Part shown: in pieces, positions 1-7,398 of the stretch
Layout of the letters: each line of letters begins with the position of its first letter
How positions within the stretch are numbered: the first letter of the stretch is position 1
Origin: an uncultured Bradyrhizobium sp.
Lineage (GTDB): Bacteria; Pseudomonadota; Alphaproteobacteria; Rhizobiales; Xanthobacteraceae
Assembly: GCF_947648125.1 (NCBI RefSeq)
Contig: NZ_CANSMR010000002.1
Coordinates: 248,001-312,000 of the forward strand
Direction of reading: 5' to 3'
Length of the DNA: 64,000 nt
Notes under the pieces: model-generated
Told to the model about the DNA's origin: nothing
The model's database searches: none
What the model saw: only the letters and a program-made list of their open reading frames with translations
Made by a program: the position numbers and the translations under genes

Positions 1-69
1 CGATGCTCCAGTTTTTGTCTTGACGCGTTTTCTTCACGCGAACCGGCGTCCACTTCGCTCGAAAACGCT

Positions 70-1323
70 TTAGCGACGACCACCGCCGCCCATGCCGCCG
101 GGCGGCCCGCCGCCACCGAATCCGCCACCGGGCCCGAATGGGCCACCGCCGCCGCCACCGGGGCCGAAGGGTCCGCCGGGCGAGCCGAAGCCACCCGGAC
201 CGGGGCCGGTCGTTCCGCCATTGAGGGGATCAGGCGCAGGACCGCCACCACCGGGCGGCCCGCCGCCGGGCGCGCCAGACGGCCCGCCACCTGGGCCGCT
301 ACCACCGGGGCCGCCGCCACCAGGCGCGCCGCGCCCGCCCGGTCCAGATCCATGTCCCGGCCCGGAGCCGCCGCCGCCTGACCCGCGGCCCGGCGTGCCG
401 GGGCTCCGCACCGACGAGCCCGGGAATCTGGTGACCGCTTGCACCGACTCGACCCGCAGCTCATGCGTCCCCGACAGCTGCGCGTTGACGACCACGCGCG
501 TATCGGCGGCCGGCGAAAAGCGCGAGTGGTCGCGAGCGACGAAGCCGGAGCCGAGCTGCAGGTCATTGCCGACCCGCCGCACATAGGCCTCGATCAACAG
601 CCGCTTCGCGCCGGTGAGATCGGAGAAGTCGTCGGCGCGGCTGCGCGAGACCTGCATCACGCCCTGCGCGACATGGCCTTCGGCCTGCACGCGCTGACCG
701 ACCAGCGCCGCATCGACGCCGCTGAGCTTGAGCTCGCCGATCCGCAACGTCCCAGTGCGGTCGCGCTCGAGCGGACCTGCGACGCGCATCGCAGCGTCAT
801 GACGCTCCTGCACCAGGCTTGCGACGACGACGCCGTCGGTGCGGCGCAGCCCGAACACGGCGACATGCGCGCCGACCTTCAGCCAGCTCTCGCGGCCGCT
901 CCAGGCAACCTTCTGGCCGAGCACCGTCAGCTCGCCCGCTTTCACCTGCTCGACCGGCCCGGTCACTTCGCTCATCACATCGATGCGCTTGGTCGACAGC
1001 GTGCCGCCGGCATCGCGCTCCGCCACGACGCGCGCGAGCTGTCCGATCCGCAGCGCCTTGGCGCTCGCCGCCTCGCCGTCGATCCGGACCGGCACGTCGG
1101 CCGCATAGGCGACGCGCTCGCCATTGACGTAGATCGAGCCGAACCGCTGGATCACGCCGACGATGCCGGTGCCACCGATGCCCTGGTCGGAGCCGGTGAT
1201 CCCGGTGCCGCCGATGCCCTGATCGTTGCCGCGCTTCTTGACCTGCGCGCCCGCGAGCGACGTTCCGGCAAGCCAGAAGCCGATCAGCAGCGCGCGGCGG
1301 GAAATGACGGGCGGGCCTTTCAT
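70..1323 (-). CDS. Exported DUF5666-domain protein with Gly/Pro-rich tail
   Basis: The 417-residue protein starts with a twin-arginine-like export signal (SRRALLIGFWLAG, ending near the AGAQ at residues 24-27). A duplicated DQGIGGTGI motif follows at about residues 33-54, then a DUF5666-like beta-rich region with repeated Val/Gly/Leu strands at roughly 55-290. The last 110 residues are almost only Gly, Pro and Ser, typical of a disordered surface or wall-spanning tail. DUF5666 has no established biochemical role. Its ATG overlaps the stop of the upstream DUF6502 gene by four bases (1320-1323), so the two are probably translationally coupled. The Gly/Pro tail makes the complementary strand look open in other frames; I regard those frames as shadows. 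Family call is moderately sure, function unknown. Confidence 0.75.
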   Translation of the reverse strand: MKGPPVISRRALLIGFWLAGTSLAGAQVKKRGNDQGIGGTGITGSDQGIGGTGIVGVIQRFGSIYVNGERVAYAADVPVRIDGEAASAKALRIGQLARVVAERDAGGTLSTKRIDVMSEVTGPVEQVKAGELTVLGQKVAWSGRESWLKVGAHVAVFGLRRTDGVVVASLVQERHDAAMRVAGPLERDRTGTLRIGELKLSGVDAALVGQRVQAEGHVAQGVMQVSRSRADDFSDLTGAKRLLIEAYVRRVGNDLQLGSGFVARDHSRFSPAADTRVVVNAQLSGTHELRVESVQAVTRFPGSSVRSPGTPGRGSGGGGSGPGHGSGPGGRGAPGGGGPGGSGPGGGPSGAPGGGPPGGGGPAPDPLNGGTTGPGPGGFGSPGGPFGPGGGGGGPFGPGGGFGGGGPPGGMGGGGRR

Positions 1324-2195
1324 GCCGCACCGCCTTCATCGGCATCGTCATCGACCGGGCCGTCGGGGCCCTCGCGATAGATGTAGATGCCGAAATTCCA
1401 GCGGTAGTCGCCACCCTTGTCCTTCGCCAAGGCGCGGTTGGCCTCGCGGTTGGCGACCTTCAGCGCCTCCATCGCGAGCTCGCGCGAACGGCCCTCGAGC
1501 CGCTTTGCCAGCTTGGCCGACAGGCCATCGTAATGCACCGCGCGTTCGAGGAAGCGCGGTGTCGCCGACGACACGTTCATCTCGGCGGCCGCGACGTGGT
1601 CGTGCAGGTTACGGCCGAGATAATGCCATTTGCGATCGTCGTCGCCATGCGGGACGAAGGCCTCCTCGACCAGCATGATCTCGTCATCGTCATTGATGGT
1701 GACGAGCTTGCGGTCGAGCCATTCGTCGAGCACGGCGCGCGGCCGCACGTCCTTGGTGATCGATTCGACCAAGGTCTCGAACGACGGCGCGCCGCCGTCG
1801 GCGGTGCGCGGCAACGGCAGCGGATCGCCCTTCGTGTCGGTAAATTCTGGCGCGGCCAGCCAGCGCGCGATGATCGCGCTGGTGCGCGACAGCGTCGCCG
1901 GCACCGCATTGACCGGCGCGCCCGCGCCGCGCAGCCGCGCCACCTCCTTGCGGTGGATGCCGGTCAACAGGCTGACGCGGCTGTCGGTCTGCTCCTTGCC
2001 CTCGAGCGCGAAGTCGTGCTCGGCGACGTTGACATAGAGCTCGCGCAACAGCTGGGTCAGCGCCGGAAATGTCATGCCGCCGCGGACGCAAAGCCGCACC
2101 AGCGGGCGCAGCATCCGCGCCAGCGGCGCGTGCAGCTTCGCGGCGGCGATCGGCGCGGACGATCCCGGCTTCGGCTTCGGGGGCTTGGCATTCAT
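1320..2195 (-). CDS. DUF6502 family protein
   Basis: This 291-residue soluble protein has no signal peptide or membrane segment. The N-terminal half (about 25-110) looks helical and resembles a winged-helix-like region: a conserved run LVRLCVRGGMTFPALTQLLR is followed by RVSLLTGIHRKEVARLR, which reads like a helix-turn-helix. The C-terminal half contains the RFLERAVHYDGLSA segment typical of DUF6502 as I remember the family. The tail is acidic. It overlaps the DUF5666 gene by four bases and is transcribed first, so the pair probably works together; a DNA-binding role for this member is inference. The start codon lies only 24 bases from a 17-bp palindrome (2220-2236) that recurs before the glycan operon. 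Confidence 0.7.
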   Translation of the reverse strand: MNAKPPKPKPGSSAPIAAAKLHAPLARMLRPLVRLCVRGGMTFPALTQLLRELYVNVAEHDFALEGKEQTDSRVSLLTGIHRKEVARLRGAGAPVNAVPATLSRTSAIIARWLAAPEFTDTKGDPLPLPRTADGGAPSFETLVESITKDVRPRAVLDEWLDRKLVTINDDDEIMLVEEAFVPHGDDDRKWHYLGRNLHDHVAAAEMNVSSATPRFLERAVHYDGLSAKLAKRLEGRSRELAMEALKVANREANRALAKDKGGDYRWNFGIYIYREGPDGPVDDDADEGGAA

Positions 2196-2219
2196 GCCTA
2201 ACTTTTAGCCGTCCGCTGC

Positions 2220-2236
2220 GTGGGACACAATCCCAC
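2220..2236. promoter_or_regulatory. 17-bp palindrome GTGGGACACAATCCCAC, candidate operator (copy 1)
   Basis: The sequence is a perfect inverted repeat of GTGGGA / TCCCAC around a five-base centre. It lies between the divergent genes DUF6502 (start 2195) and the 144-residue protein (start 2346). Exactly 17 bases separate it from a TTGACG at 2254-2259. Copy 2 at 2973-2989 has the same arrangement. On the minus strand TTGTGT within the palindrome lies 17 bases before TAAAAG near the DUF6502 start, so it could also overlap that promoter; this part is speculative. Confidence 0.6.
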
Positions 2237-2253
2237 CGTTTTGCCCACCTTAC

Positions 2254-2282
2254 TTGACGTGTGACTTTTTCCCACTTATGGG
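2254..2282 (+). promoter_or_regulatory. Candidate promoter TTGACG-17-TATGGG with TCCCAC half-site in spacer
   Basis: A TTGACG -35 (2254-2259) and a weak TATGGG -10 (2277-2282) are 17 bases apart. The spacer holds TTTTTCCCAC, and TCCCACTTATGGGA (2270-2283) forms another inverted repeat. The layout matches the promoter at 3007-3035 base for base in spacing. It would transcribe the gene starting at 2346. Confidence 0.45.
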
Positions 2283-2345
2283 AAACAAAAGTAACCTCCG
2301 GACACGGCGCGGCCTGCGGGCGCCGATATCCCTACGGACCGCTCC

Positions 2346-2780
2346 ATGACGCCTGCCCGATTCGACCTTGCGATCGCGGAAGCCTGCCGGATCGCCCAGG
2401 TTCCTTACGAGGAGTTCGTGTCGACGGTGATGGCGGGCGGCTATCCCTGCCTGCCCGGCGTGGTGCCCGGCTCACCGCGCCGCTTCGGCGAAACCGACCT
2501 GCTGGCACTGTACATCTATGGCCGCCTGCTCGCCTTCGGCTTCGGCGGCTTGCGCGCCGGCGAATATGCCTGCCGCGCGCATGCCGGCCTCACCGCCGAG
2601 CCACGCGCGAACTCGATCTCGATCGCGCTGACAGCGGATGGCGGCAAGCGTGTCGTCATCGAGCAGTATCTGCAGCGGCCCGCAGCCGCGATGCTGCCCG
2701 AGCGGATCCATTTCGACATCCCCGCCATCCGGCGCCAGTTGCAGCCCTCTGCGACCGGCAGCGCGGCCGAACTGGCCTGA
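2346..2780 (+). CDS. Hypothetical protein, possible MerR-like DNA-binding fold
   Basis: The 144-residue soluble protein is of no family I can name. Residues 43-81 (SPRRFGETDLLALYIYGRLL, then a FGFGGLRAGEYACRAHAG stretch) resemble the second half of a MerR-type winged helix: a basic-aromatic turn, an acidic-D-L helix start and a hydrophobic helix. The C-terminal part (from about 90) is predicted beta then helix. It lies behind a promoter flanked by a palindrome that is repeated before the glycan operon. It is therefore a candidate for the regulator that binds both sites, but that is inference. The ATG at 2346 is the first good start; an earlier frame exists but carries no extra conserved-looking sequence. 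Confidence 0.55.
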   Translation: MTPARFDLAIAEACRIAQVPYEEFVSTVMAGGYPCLPGVVPGSPRRFGETDLLALYIYGRLLAFGFGGLRAGEYACRAHAGLTAEPRANSISIALTADGGKRVVIEQYLQRPAAAMLPERIHFDIPAIRRQLQPSATGSAAELA

Positions 2781-2796
2781 CGTTTCCCTTAAGACT

Positions 2797-2885
2797 CGTC
2801 ATGCCCGGGCTTGTCCCGGGCATCCACGTCTTCAGTGCCGCCGACCAGAAAGACGTGGATGGCCGGGACAAGCCCGGCCATGACG
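2797..2885. repeat. REP-like long inverted repeat
   Basis: Two arms of about 36 bases, starting CGTCATGCCCGGGCTTGTCC and ending with the near-reverse complement at 2885, flank a short spacer (about 2833-2849). Each arm also contains an internal GCCCGGGCTTGTCCCGGGC-type palindrome. This is the common dispersed intergenic element of rhizobia as I know it. It sits just after the stop at 2780 and could fold into a strong hairpin that ends or stabilises transcripts. Confidence 0.8.
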
Positions 2886-2972
2886 ACATCTCACTACGCC
2901 CTGCGACCTCGCGGCGTGATCGCGCCGTCGTGCGCTCCCCCTTTCCCTACAAAAAGTTATCCACCGCCACAC

Positions 2973-2989
2973 GTGGGACATAATCCCAC
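2973..2989. promoter_or_regulatory. 17-bp palindrome GTGGGACATAATCCCAC, candidate operator (copy 2)
   Basis: It differs from copy 1 (2220-2236) at one central base. It ends 17 bases before TTGACG at 3007, exactly as in copy 1. Conservation of the arms and of the spacing, but not of the surrounding sequence, argues for a bound regulator rather than a chance repeat. Confidence 0.6.
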
Positions 2990-3006
2990 ATTTTAGTTGG
3001 ACGTCA

Positions 3007-3035
3007 TTGACGTGTGAAATTTTCCCACGTATCTA
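3007..3035 (+). promoter_or_regulatory. Promoter TTGACG-17-TATCTA of the glycan operon
   Basis: The -35 TTGACG (3007-3012) and -10 TATCTA (3030-3035) are separated by an ideal 17 bases. The spacer contains ATTTTCCCAC, whose TCCCAC (3023-3028) is a half-site of the upstream palindrome and lies 16 bases from the -35 start, as in the 2254 promoter. A start near 3042 would give a leader of about 23 bases before the ATG at 3065. Confidence 0.6.
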
Positions 3036-3064
3036 GAAATCCATTCAACAGGGAATCCGACGCA

Positions 3065-3277
3065 ATGTCTCTTCGTTCGGCCCACGAACCCGGTTCGTCT
3101 TACGAACCCGGTCGGTTCGCCACCACCACACTCCGTTTCACGCCACAGGCGCCCTTCTGCTTCGCGCCGCAGGCGCCTTGCGGCCCGATCGAGCCGGTGC
3201 TTCCGGCGCTGCTGCGCTCGCTGGTGTTCGCCGCCGCGCTGGCGCTGCCGTTCGTCGTCGCCCTGTTCGTCGCATGA
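3065..3277 (+). CDS. Small membrane protein at the head of the glycan operon (70 aa)
   Basis: I call a 70-residue protein from the ATG at 3065, preceded by GGGA about ten bases upstream and starting about 30 bases after the promoter. The N-terminal 45 residues are polar and contain a repeated pattern (HEPGSSYEPG, then FTPQAPFCFAPQAPC). The C-terminal 24 residues (about 47-70) form one hydrophobic segment rich in Ala, Leu and Val, so it looks tail-anchored. Its stop overlaps the next start (ATGA at 3274-3277), which suggests translational coupling to the glycosyltransferase-permease. I recognise no family. An upstream in-frame ATG at 3014 lies inside the promoter and is unlikely to be used. 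Confidence 0.5.
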   Translation: MSLRSAHEPGSSYEPGRFATTTLRFTPQAPFCFAPQAPCGPIEPVLPALLRSLVFAAALALPFVVALFVA

Positions 3278-5235
3278 TCCGGATCGAGCCGCCCATGATT
3301 GGTCTCAACGCGCCGGCCCGGCGTCCGTCGGTGCTCCACATCTTCAAGGTCTACTACCCCGATCTGTTCGGCGGCACGTTGACGGTGATCCGCGACATCT
3401 GCGCCTCCCTGAAGGACACGTTCGACGCCGCCGTGCTGGTCTGCTCGCGCTCCGGCGGCGAGCGGCAGATCGTGGTCAATGACGTTGCGGTGGAGCGCGT
3501 GCACTCGTTCGGCGACGTGCTGTCGCTGCCGGCGGCACCGACCTATCCGTGGCGGCTGTGGCGCCGCATCGCCGAGCACGATCTGCTGGCGCTGCACGCG
3601 CCCTTCCCGCTCGCCGACCTGGTGTTCGCATTCGGGCTCGGCCGCGCGCGTCCGCTGGTCGTGCACTGGCACGCCGATATCGTCTCGCACGCGGCGTTGC
3701 GCTTTCTGGTCGAGCCGATGATGCGGCGAACGCTGCGGCGCGCCGCCGCGATCATCGTCTCAGATCCGGTGCTGATCGAAACCACGCCGCTGCTGCAAGA
3801 AATCTCCGACAAGTGCCACGCCGTTCCGTTCGGCGTCGATGTCGAGAAATATGACCGGCCCGCCGCGCAAGCCGACGACGTCAACGCCCGCGGCCGCCTC
3901 GTGCTCGCCTGCGGCCGGCTGGTACCCTACAAGGGTTTTGACGTGCTGGTGCGCGCCGCGCACGCCCGCAATTTCGAGGTCTGGATCGTCGGCGAGGGCC
4001 GCGAGCGTGGCCATCTCGAGCAGCTGATCCGCGACTACGGTTTGCAGGACCGCGTCCGCCTGCTCGGCTCGGTGTCCGAGAGCGAACGCGTCAAGCTGAT
4101 GCGCATCGCCGACGTCTTCGTGATGCCGTCGGTGACCAATGCCGAGACCTTCGGGCTGGTCCAGCTCGAGGCGATGGCGGCGAGCCGTCCGATCGTCAAC
4201 ACCGCGCTCGACACCGGCGTTCCGCATGTCGCCCGCGACGGCCTCGAGGCCATCACGGTGCCGCCTGGCGATCCCACCGCGCTCGCCGATGCCATCGAGA
4301 CGTTGATCAACGATCCCGAGCGGCGCCGCCGCATGGGCCAGGCCGCGCGCCATCGCGCAATGACGAAATACTCGACATCAGCCTTCAAGGAGGGAGTGGA
4401 GACGGTGTACCGCAAGGTCGTTACCGAAGAGGCCGCCGCAAAGGACGCAGGGTCACTAGCCCCAGCCCCGCGCCCCCGAACGGCCGGTCTCGTCGGCGCG
4501 ATCCAGATCGCAGCAGCGCTGGCCTGGTCAGACGTCCGCCATCGCTACGTCCGCTCCCTCCTTGGACCCTTCTGGATGTCGATCCAGATGGCGATCATGG
4601 TGGCCGTGCTCGGCTCGGTCATCGGCCATCTCTCGAACGCCAGCGCGGTGGCGCGGCTGCCGATGCTGGCGGCAAGCCTCACCGCCTGGACCTTCCTCAA
4701 CAGCGTGGTGCTCGACGCCACCACCGCGCTGCAGGGCTCGGCCAGCCTGATCAAGGATCGCGCGCTGCCGCCGGTGATCTTCCTGCTGCAATGTACCTTC
4801 CGGCAGGCGCTGTTCGCGGCCCACAACGCGGTCGTGCCGCTGATCCTGTGGCTCGCGCTGACGCCGCGGGATGTCGGTGGTGCGATCGCAGCCCTGCCCG
4901 GCCTCGTCCTGTTCGTCGTCTGCACGCTCGGCGTCAGCCTCGTGCTCGGCGCGCTGGCGACGCGCTACCGTGACATCAAGCCGATCATCGAATCCTCGCT
5001 GACGCTGGCATTCCTGGCTTCGCCGATCATTTGGACGCCTGAGATGATCGATCGCGGCTCCACGGTGATGCGGCTCAATCCGCTGACGCATCTGTTCGCG
5101 GTCTGGCGCGACCCGCTGGCATCGGGCCATGTCGCGACGACGAGCGTGATCTACGTGCTGGCGTGTCTTGCCGCGCTCACGGTCGCCGCGATCGTGACGG
5201 TCGCTCAATTGCGCAAAGCGGCATTCTGGATCTAG
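3274..5235 (+). CDS. GT4 glycosyltransferase fused to ABC-2 (Wzm-like) polysaccharide export permease
   Basis: One uninterrupted frame of 653 residues holds two proteins that are normally separate. Residues about 15-385 are a GT-B glycosyltransferase of family 4: an N-terminal YYPDLFGG-type start, GRLVPYKGFDVLVRAA, and the EX7E motif in AETFGLVQLEAMA. After an Ala/Pro-rich linker (about 388-403), residues 405-653 form an ABC-2 permease of the Wzm/KpsM type, with the RHRYVRSLLGPFW entry motif, about six hydrophobic segments and RYRDIKPIIESSL. It would couple sugar transfer to nucleotide-sugar or lipid-linked glycan export at the inner membrane. The start at 3274 overlaps the upstream stop; the ATG at 3295 is an alternative. 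The next gene supplies the ATPase. The domain calls are sure; the physiological meaning of the fusion is inference. Confidence 0.88.
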   Translation: MIRIEPPMIGLNAPARRPSVLHIFKVYYPDLFGGTLTVIRDICASLKDTFDAAVLVCSRSGGERQIVVNDVAVERVHSFGDVLSLPAAPTYPWRLWRRIAEHDLLALHAPFPLADLVFAFGLGRARPLVVHWHADIVSHAALRFLVEPMMRRTLRRAAAIIVSDPVLIETTPLLQEISDKCHAVPFGVDVEKYDRPAAQADDVNARGRLVLACGRLVPYKGFDVLVRAAHARNFEVWIVGEGRERGHLEQLIRDYGLQDRVRLLGSVSESERVKLMRIADVFVMPSVTNAETFGLVQLEAMAASRPIVNTALDTGVPHVARDGLEAITVPPGDPTALADAIETLINDPERRRRMGQAARHRAMTKYSTSAFKEGVETVYRKVVTEEAAAKDAGSLAPAPRPRTAGLVGAIQIAAALAWSDVRHRYVRSLLGPFWMSIQMAIMVAVLGSVIGHLSNASAVARLPMLAASLTAWTFLNSVVLDATTALQGSASLIKDRALPPVIFLLQCTFRQALFAAHNAVVPLILWLALTPRDVGGAIAALPGLVLFVVCTLGVSLVLGALATRYRDIKPIIESSLTLAFLASPIIWTPEMIDRGSTVMRLNPLTHLFAVWRDPLASGHVATTSVIYVLACLAALTVAAIVTVAQLRKAAFWI

Positions 5236-5238
5236 CAC

Positions 5239-5979
5239 ATGGCAAGCATCGACCTCCGCGACGTCTGTCTCGATTATCCGCTATACGGCGCCTACGACTT
5301 CTCGCTGAAGCGCCGCCTGCTCGGCCGCCTGTTCCGCCAGACCAGCGAGATGCGCACCATCCGCGCGGTCGACAACATCTCGATCGAGGCGAAGGCCGGC
5401 GCTCGCATCGGCCTTGCCGGGCCGAACGGCTCCGGCAAGTCCACTTTGCTGCGGCTGATCGCCGGCGTGTTTCCGTCAACCAGCGGCGAGATCCAGATTT
5501 CCGGCAACATCGTGCCGCTGCTCGGCCTCGGCGCCGGCGTCAATCTCGATTTCGTCGCCGCCGACAACATCAACCTGCTGCTGCGGATCTCCGGCCGCAA
5601 GCCGACGCCGGCGATCCTGGACGAGATCTGGGCGTTCACGGAGCTGGAGGCACGGATGCAGCGGCTGCCGCTGCGCATGTTCTCGTCCGGCATGCTGATG
5701 CGCGTGCTGTTCGCGACCGCGACCGCCTTTCCCGCCGACATCCTGCTGCTCGACGAATGGCTCAGCGTGGTTGACGAGAATTTCTCGGCCAAGGCCGAGC
5801 AGCGGCTGCGCAAGATGGTCGAGGCCGCGGCGATCGTGATCATCGCCTCCCACGACCAGGGCCTGCTGCGCCGAACCTGCAACCGCATCGTCAATCTCGA
5901 TCATGGCCGCATCACCAGCACCGTTACGCTGGATCCGCCCGTCCCGCATCACCTTGAGCTCAGAGAAATTAGCGCATGA
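5239..5979 (+). CDS. ABC transporter ATP-binding protein, Wzt-like
   Basis: The 246-residue ATPase has Walker A GPNGSGKST (about 61-69), a Wzt-style signature SSGM (about 152-155) and Walker B ILLLDEW. An H-loop ASHDQG follows in the C-terminal third. It lacks the C-terminal carbohydrate-binding domain of long Wzt proteins, so it resembles KpsT/RfbE-type short exporters. It starts three bases after the stop of the fused permease and overlaps the next glycosyltransferase by four bases (5976-5979). It should pair with the permease half of the previous gene to export a lipid-linked or acceptor-bound glycan. Confidence 0.88.
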   Translation: MASIDLRDVCLDYPLYGAYDFSLKRRLLGRLFRQTSEMRTIRAVDNISIEAKAGARIGLAGPNGSGKSTLLRLIAGVFPSTSGEIQISGNIVPLLGLGAGVNLDFVAADNINLLLRISGRKPTPAILDEIWAFTELEARMQRLPLRMFSSGMLMRVLFATATAFPADILLLDEWLSVVDENFSAKAEQRLRKMVEAAAIVIIASHDQGLLRRTCNRIVNLDHGRITSTVTLDPPVPHHLELREISA

Positions 5980-7391
5980 CAAAGATCCTGGTCGTCAGCG
6001 AGGCGCTCGGCGAACCCAACCACAAGCGCGGCATCTTCCATTTCACGCGTGAACTGATCCGCTCGCTGGCCGGCGACGGCCACGAGCTGACGCTGCTGGT
6101 CGAGACCACGCGCCGCTATCGCAAGCTGCGCCAGCGCCAGCAGCGCACGAGGCTGCTGCCCGACGGCTCGCGGCTGATCGAGCTGCTCGCACTCTATCGC
6201 TTCCTCGACGAGGCCGACATGAATGCGCCGGTCATGCGCAGCAGCGGCGGCCTGCGCCGCACCGTCGACTGGTTCCGCGGCAAGCTGCGTGCCGCGACCT
6301 CGCTGGAATTCGCGGTCAGCTTCCTGCGCGCGCTCCATCTGCTGCCGGCCGCCGTCAGCCTGATCGAGAACCATGCCGACGGCCTCGAATACATCCCGAC
6401 CGACCTGCGCCATCTCAAGCTGTTCGGCGACTTCCTGCTCGAGCCCGGCTTCTACAGCTATCAGGACACGTCGGCGCTGCTGCGGCTGCCGCCGCCACGG
6501 GTCGATGCGCGCGGCTACGACGTCATCCTCGTCGACACGCCGACGCGGGTCGCGATCCAGCGCAAGCGCGGCGCCAAGGTGATCTGCGTCGTGCATGACC
6601 TGCTGCCGCTGACCGATCTCAAGCTCAGCGACGTCGCAACCCGGCTGTTCCTGTCGCGCCTGTTCACCAGCCTGCAACAGGCCGACGAGCTCGCTTTCGT
6701 CTCGAACTACAGCCTGGGCCGGTTCCGCGCTTTGCTGCCGCAGTTCGCACATCTGCCGGCGCGGGTGGTCTATCCCCGCACCAGGTTCGATGCACAGGCG
6801 CTGCCGGCAGTTTGTGCCCCGGGCGGACGGCCGTACTTCGTCGTGATCGTCTCCGCCGAGCCGCGAAAGAACCTCGCCGCGGTCATCCGCGCCTTCCGCA
6901 AATTGCCCCAGGCCGATCTCGTCGTGATCGGCTACACCGGCGCGCCCAGCCTGACCCGCAACGCACCGCCTAACGTCCGCTTCTCCGGCTATGTCGAGGA
7001 GCACGAGAAGGCCGCGCTGATTGCCGATTCCCATGGCCTGATCATGCCGAGCCTCGCCGAAGGCTTTGGCGTGCCGATCATCGAGGCGCTGGCCGCGAAC
7101 ACGCCGGTGCTGTGCTCCGACATCGCCGTGTTCCGTGAGGTCGCGGGCGAGCTCGCCGACTATTTCGACCCGTTCTCGATCGAGTCGATCGGCGCCTCGG
7201 TCAACCGGGTTCTGGCAGAGCAAGAGCAATGGCGGAACAAGATCCGCGCACGCCGGGCCGAGCTCGCCGAACGTTTCGGCCACCATACCCAGGCGCGCGA
7301 CCTGCTGTCCCATAGAGTTGCCACGGAAAGCGTGACCTCGGTGCCGGCGCCGCCTGCCGCGATCGCCGCGTTCAACGGCGCCACCGTGTAG
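5976..7391 (+). CDS. Glycosyltransferase family 4
   Basis: The 471-residue protein has a long N-terminal Rossmann-like domain and a C-terminal GT-B nucleotide-sugar domain. The latter contains FVVIVSAEPRKNLAAVIRAF and the EX7E motif in EGFGVPIIEALAANTPVLCS, which resemble mannosyl/rhamnosyltransferases of family 4. The middle segment VICVVHDLLPLT is typical of enzymes working on undecaprenyl-linked or capsule glycans. It has no signal peptide, so it acts on the cytoplasmic side of the inner membrane. The ATGA overlap with the ATPase gene places it in the same operon. Donor and acceptor sugars cannot be read from the sequence. Confidence 0.85.
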   Translation: MTKILVVSEALGEPNHKRGIFHFTRELIRSLAGDGHELTLLVETTRRYRKLRQRQQRTRLLPDGSRLIELLALYRFLDEADMNAPVMRSSGGLRRTVDWFRGKLRAATSLEFAVSFLRALHLLPAAVSLIENHADGLEYIPTDLRHLKLFGDFLLEPGFYSYQDTSALLRLPPPRVDARGYDVILVDTPTRVAIQRKRGAKVICVVHDLLPLTDLKLSDVATRLFLSRLFTSLQQADELAFVSNYSLGRFRALLPQFAHLPARVVYPRTRFDAQALPAVCAPGGRPYFVVIVSAEPRKNLAAVIRAFRKLPQADLVVIGYTGAPSLTRNAPPNVRFSGYVEEHEKAALIADSHGLIMPSLAEGFGVPIIEALAANTPVLCSDIAVFREVAGELADYFDPFSIESIGASVNRVLAEQEQWRNKIRARRAELAERFGHHTQARDLLSHRVATESVTSVPAPPAAIAAFNGATV

Positions 7392-7398
7392 GCCGATC

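Noticed and set aside
92-586. Pro-rich plus-strand frame opposite the DUF5666 gene
   Set aside because: It is the mirror of the Gly/Pro-rich coding tail, whose reverse complement also encodes Pro and Gly.
3014-3064. Upstream start of the small membrane peptide
   Set aside because: The codons overlap the -10 region of the promoter and would precede the expected transcript start.
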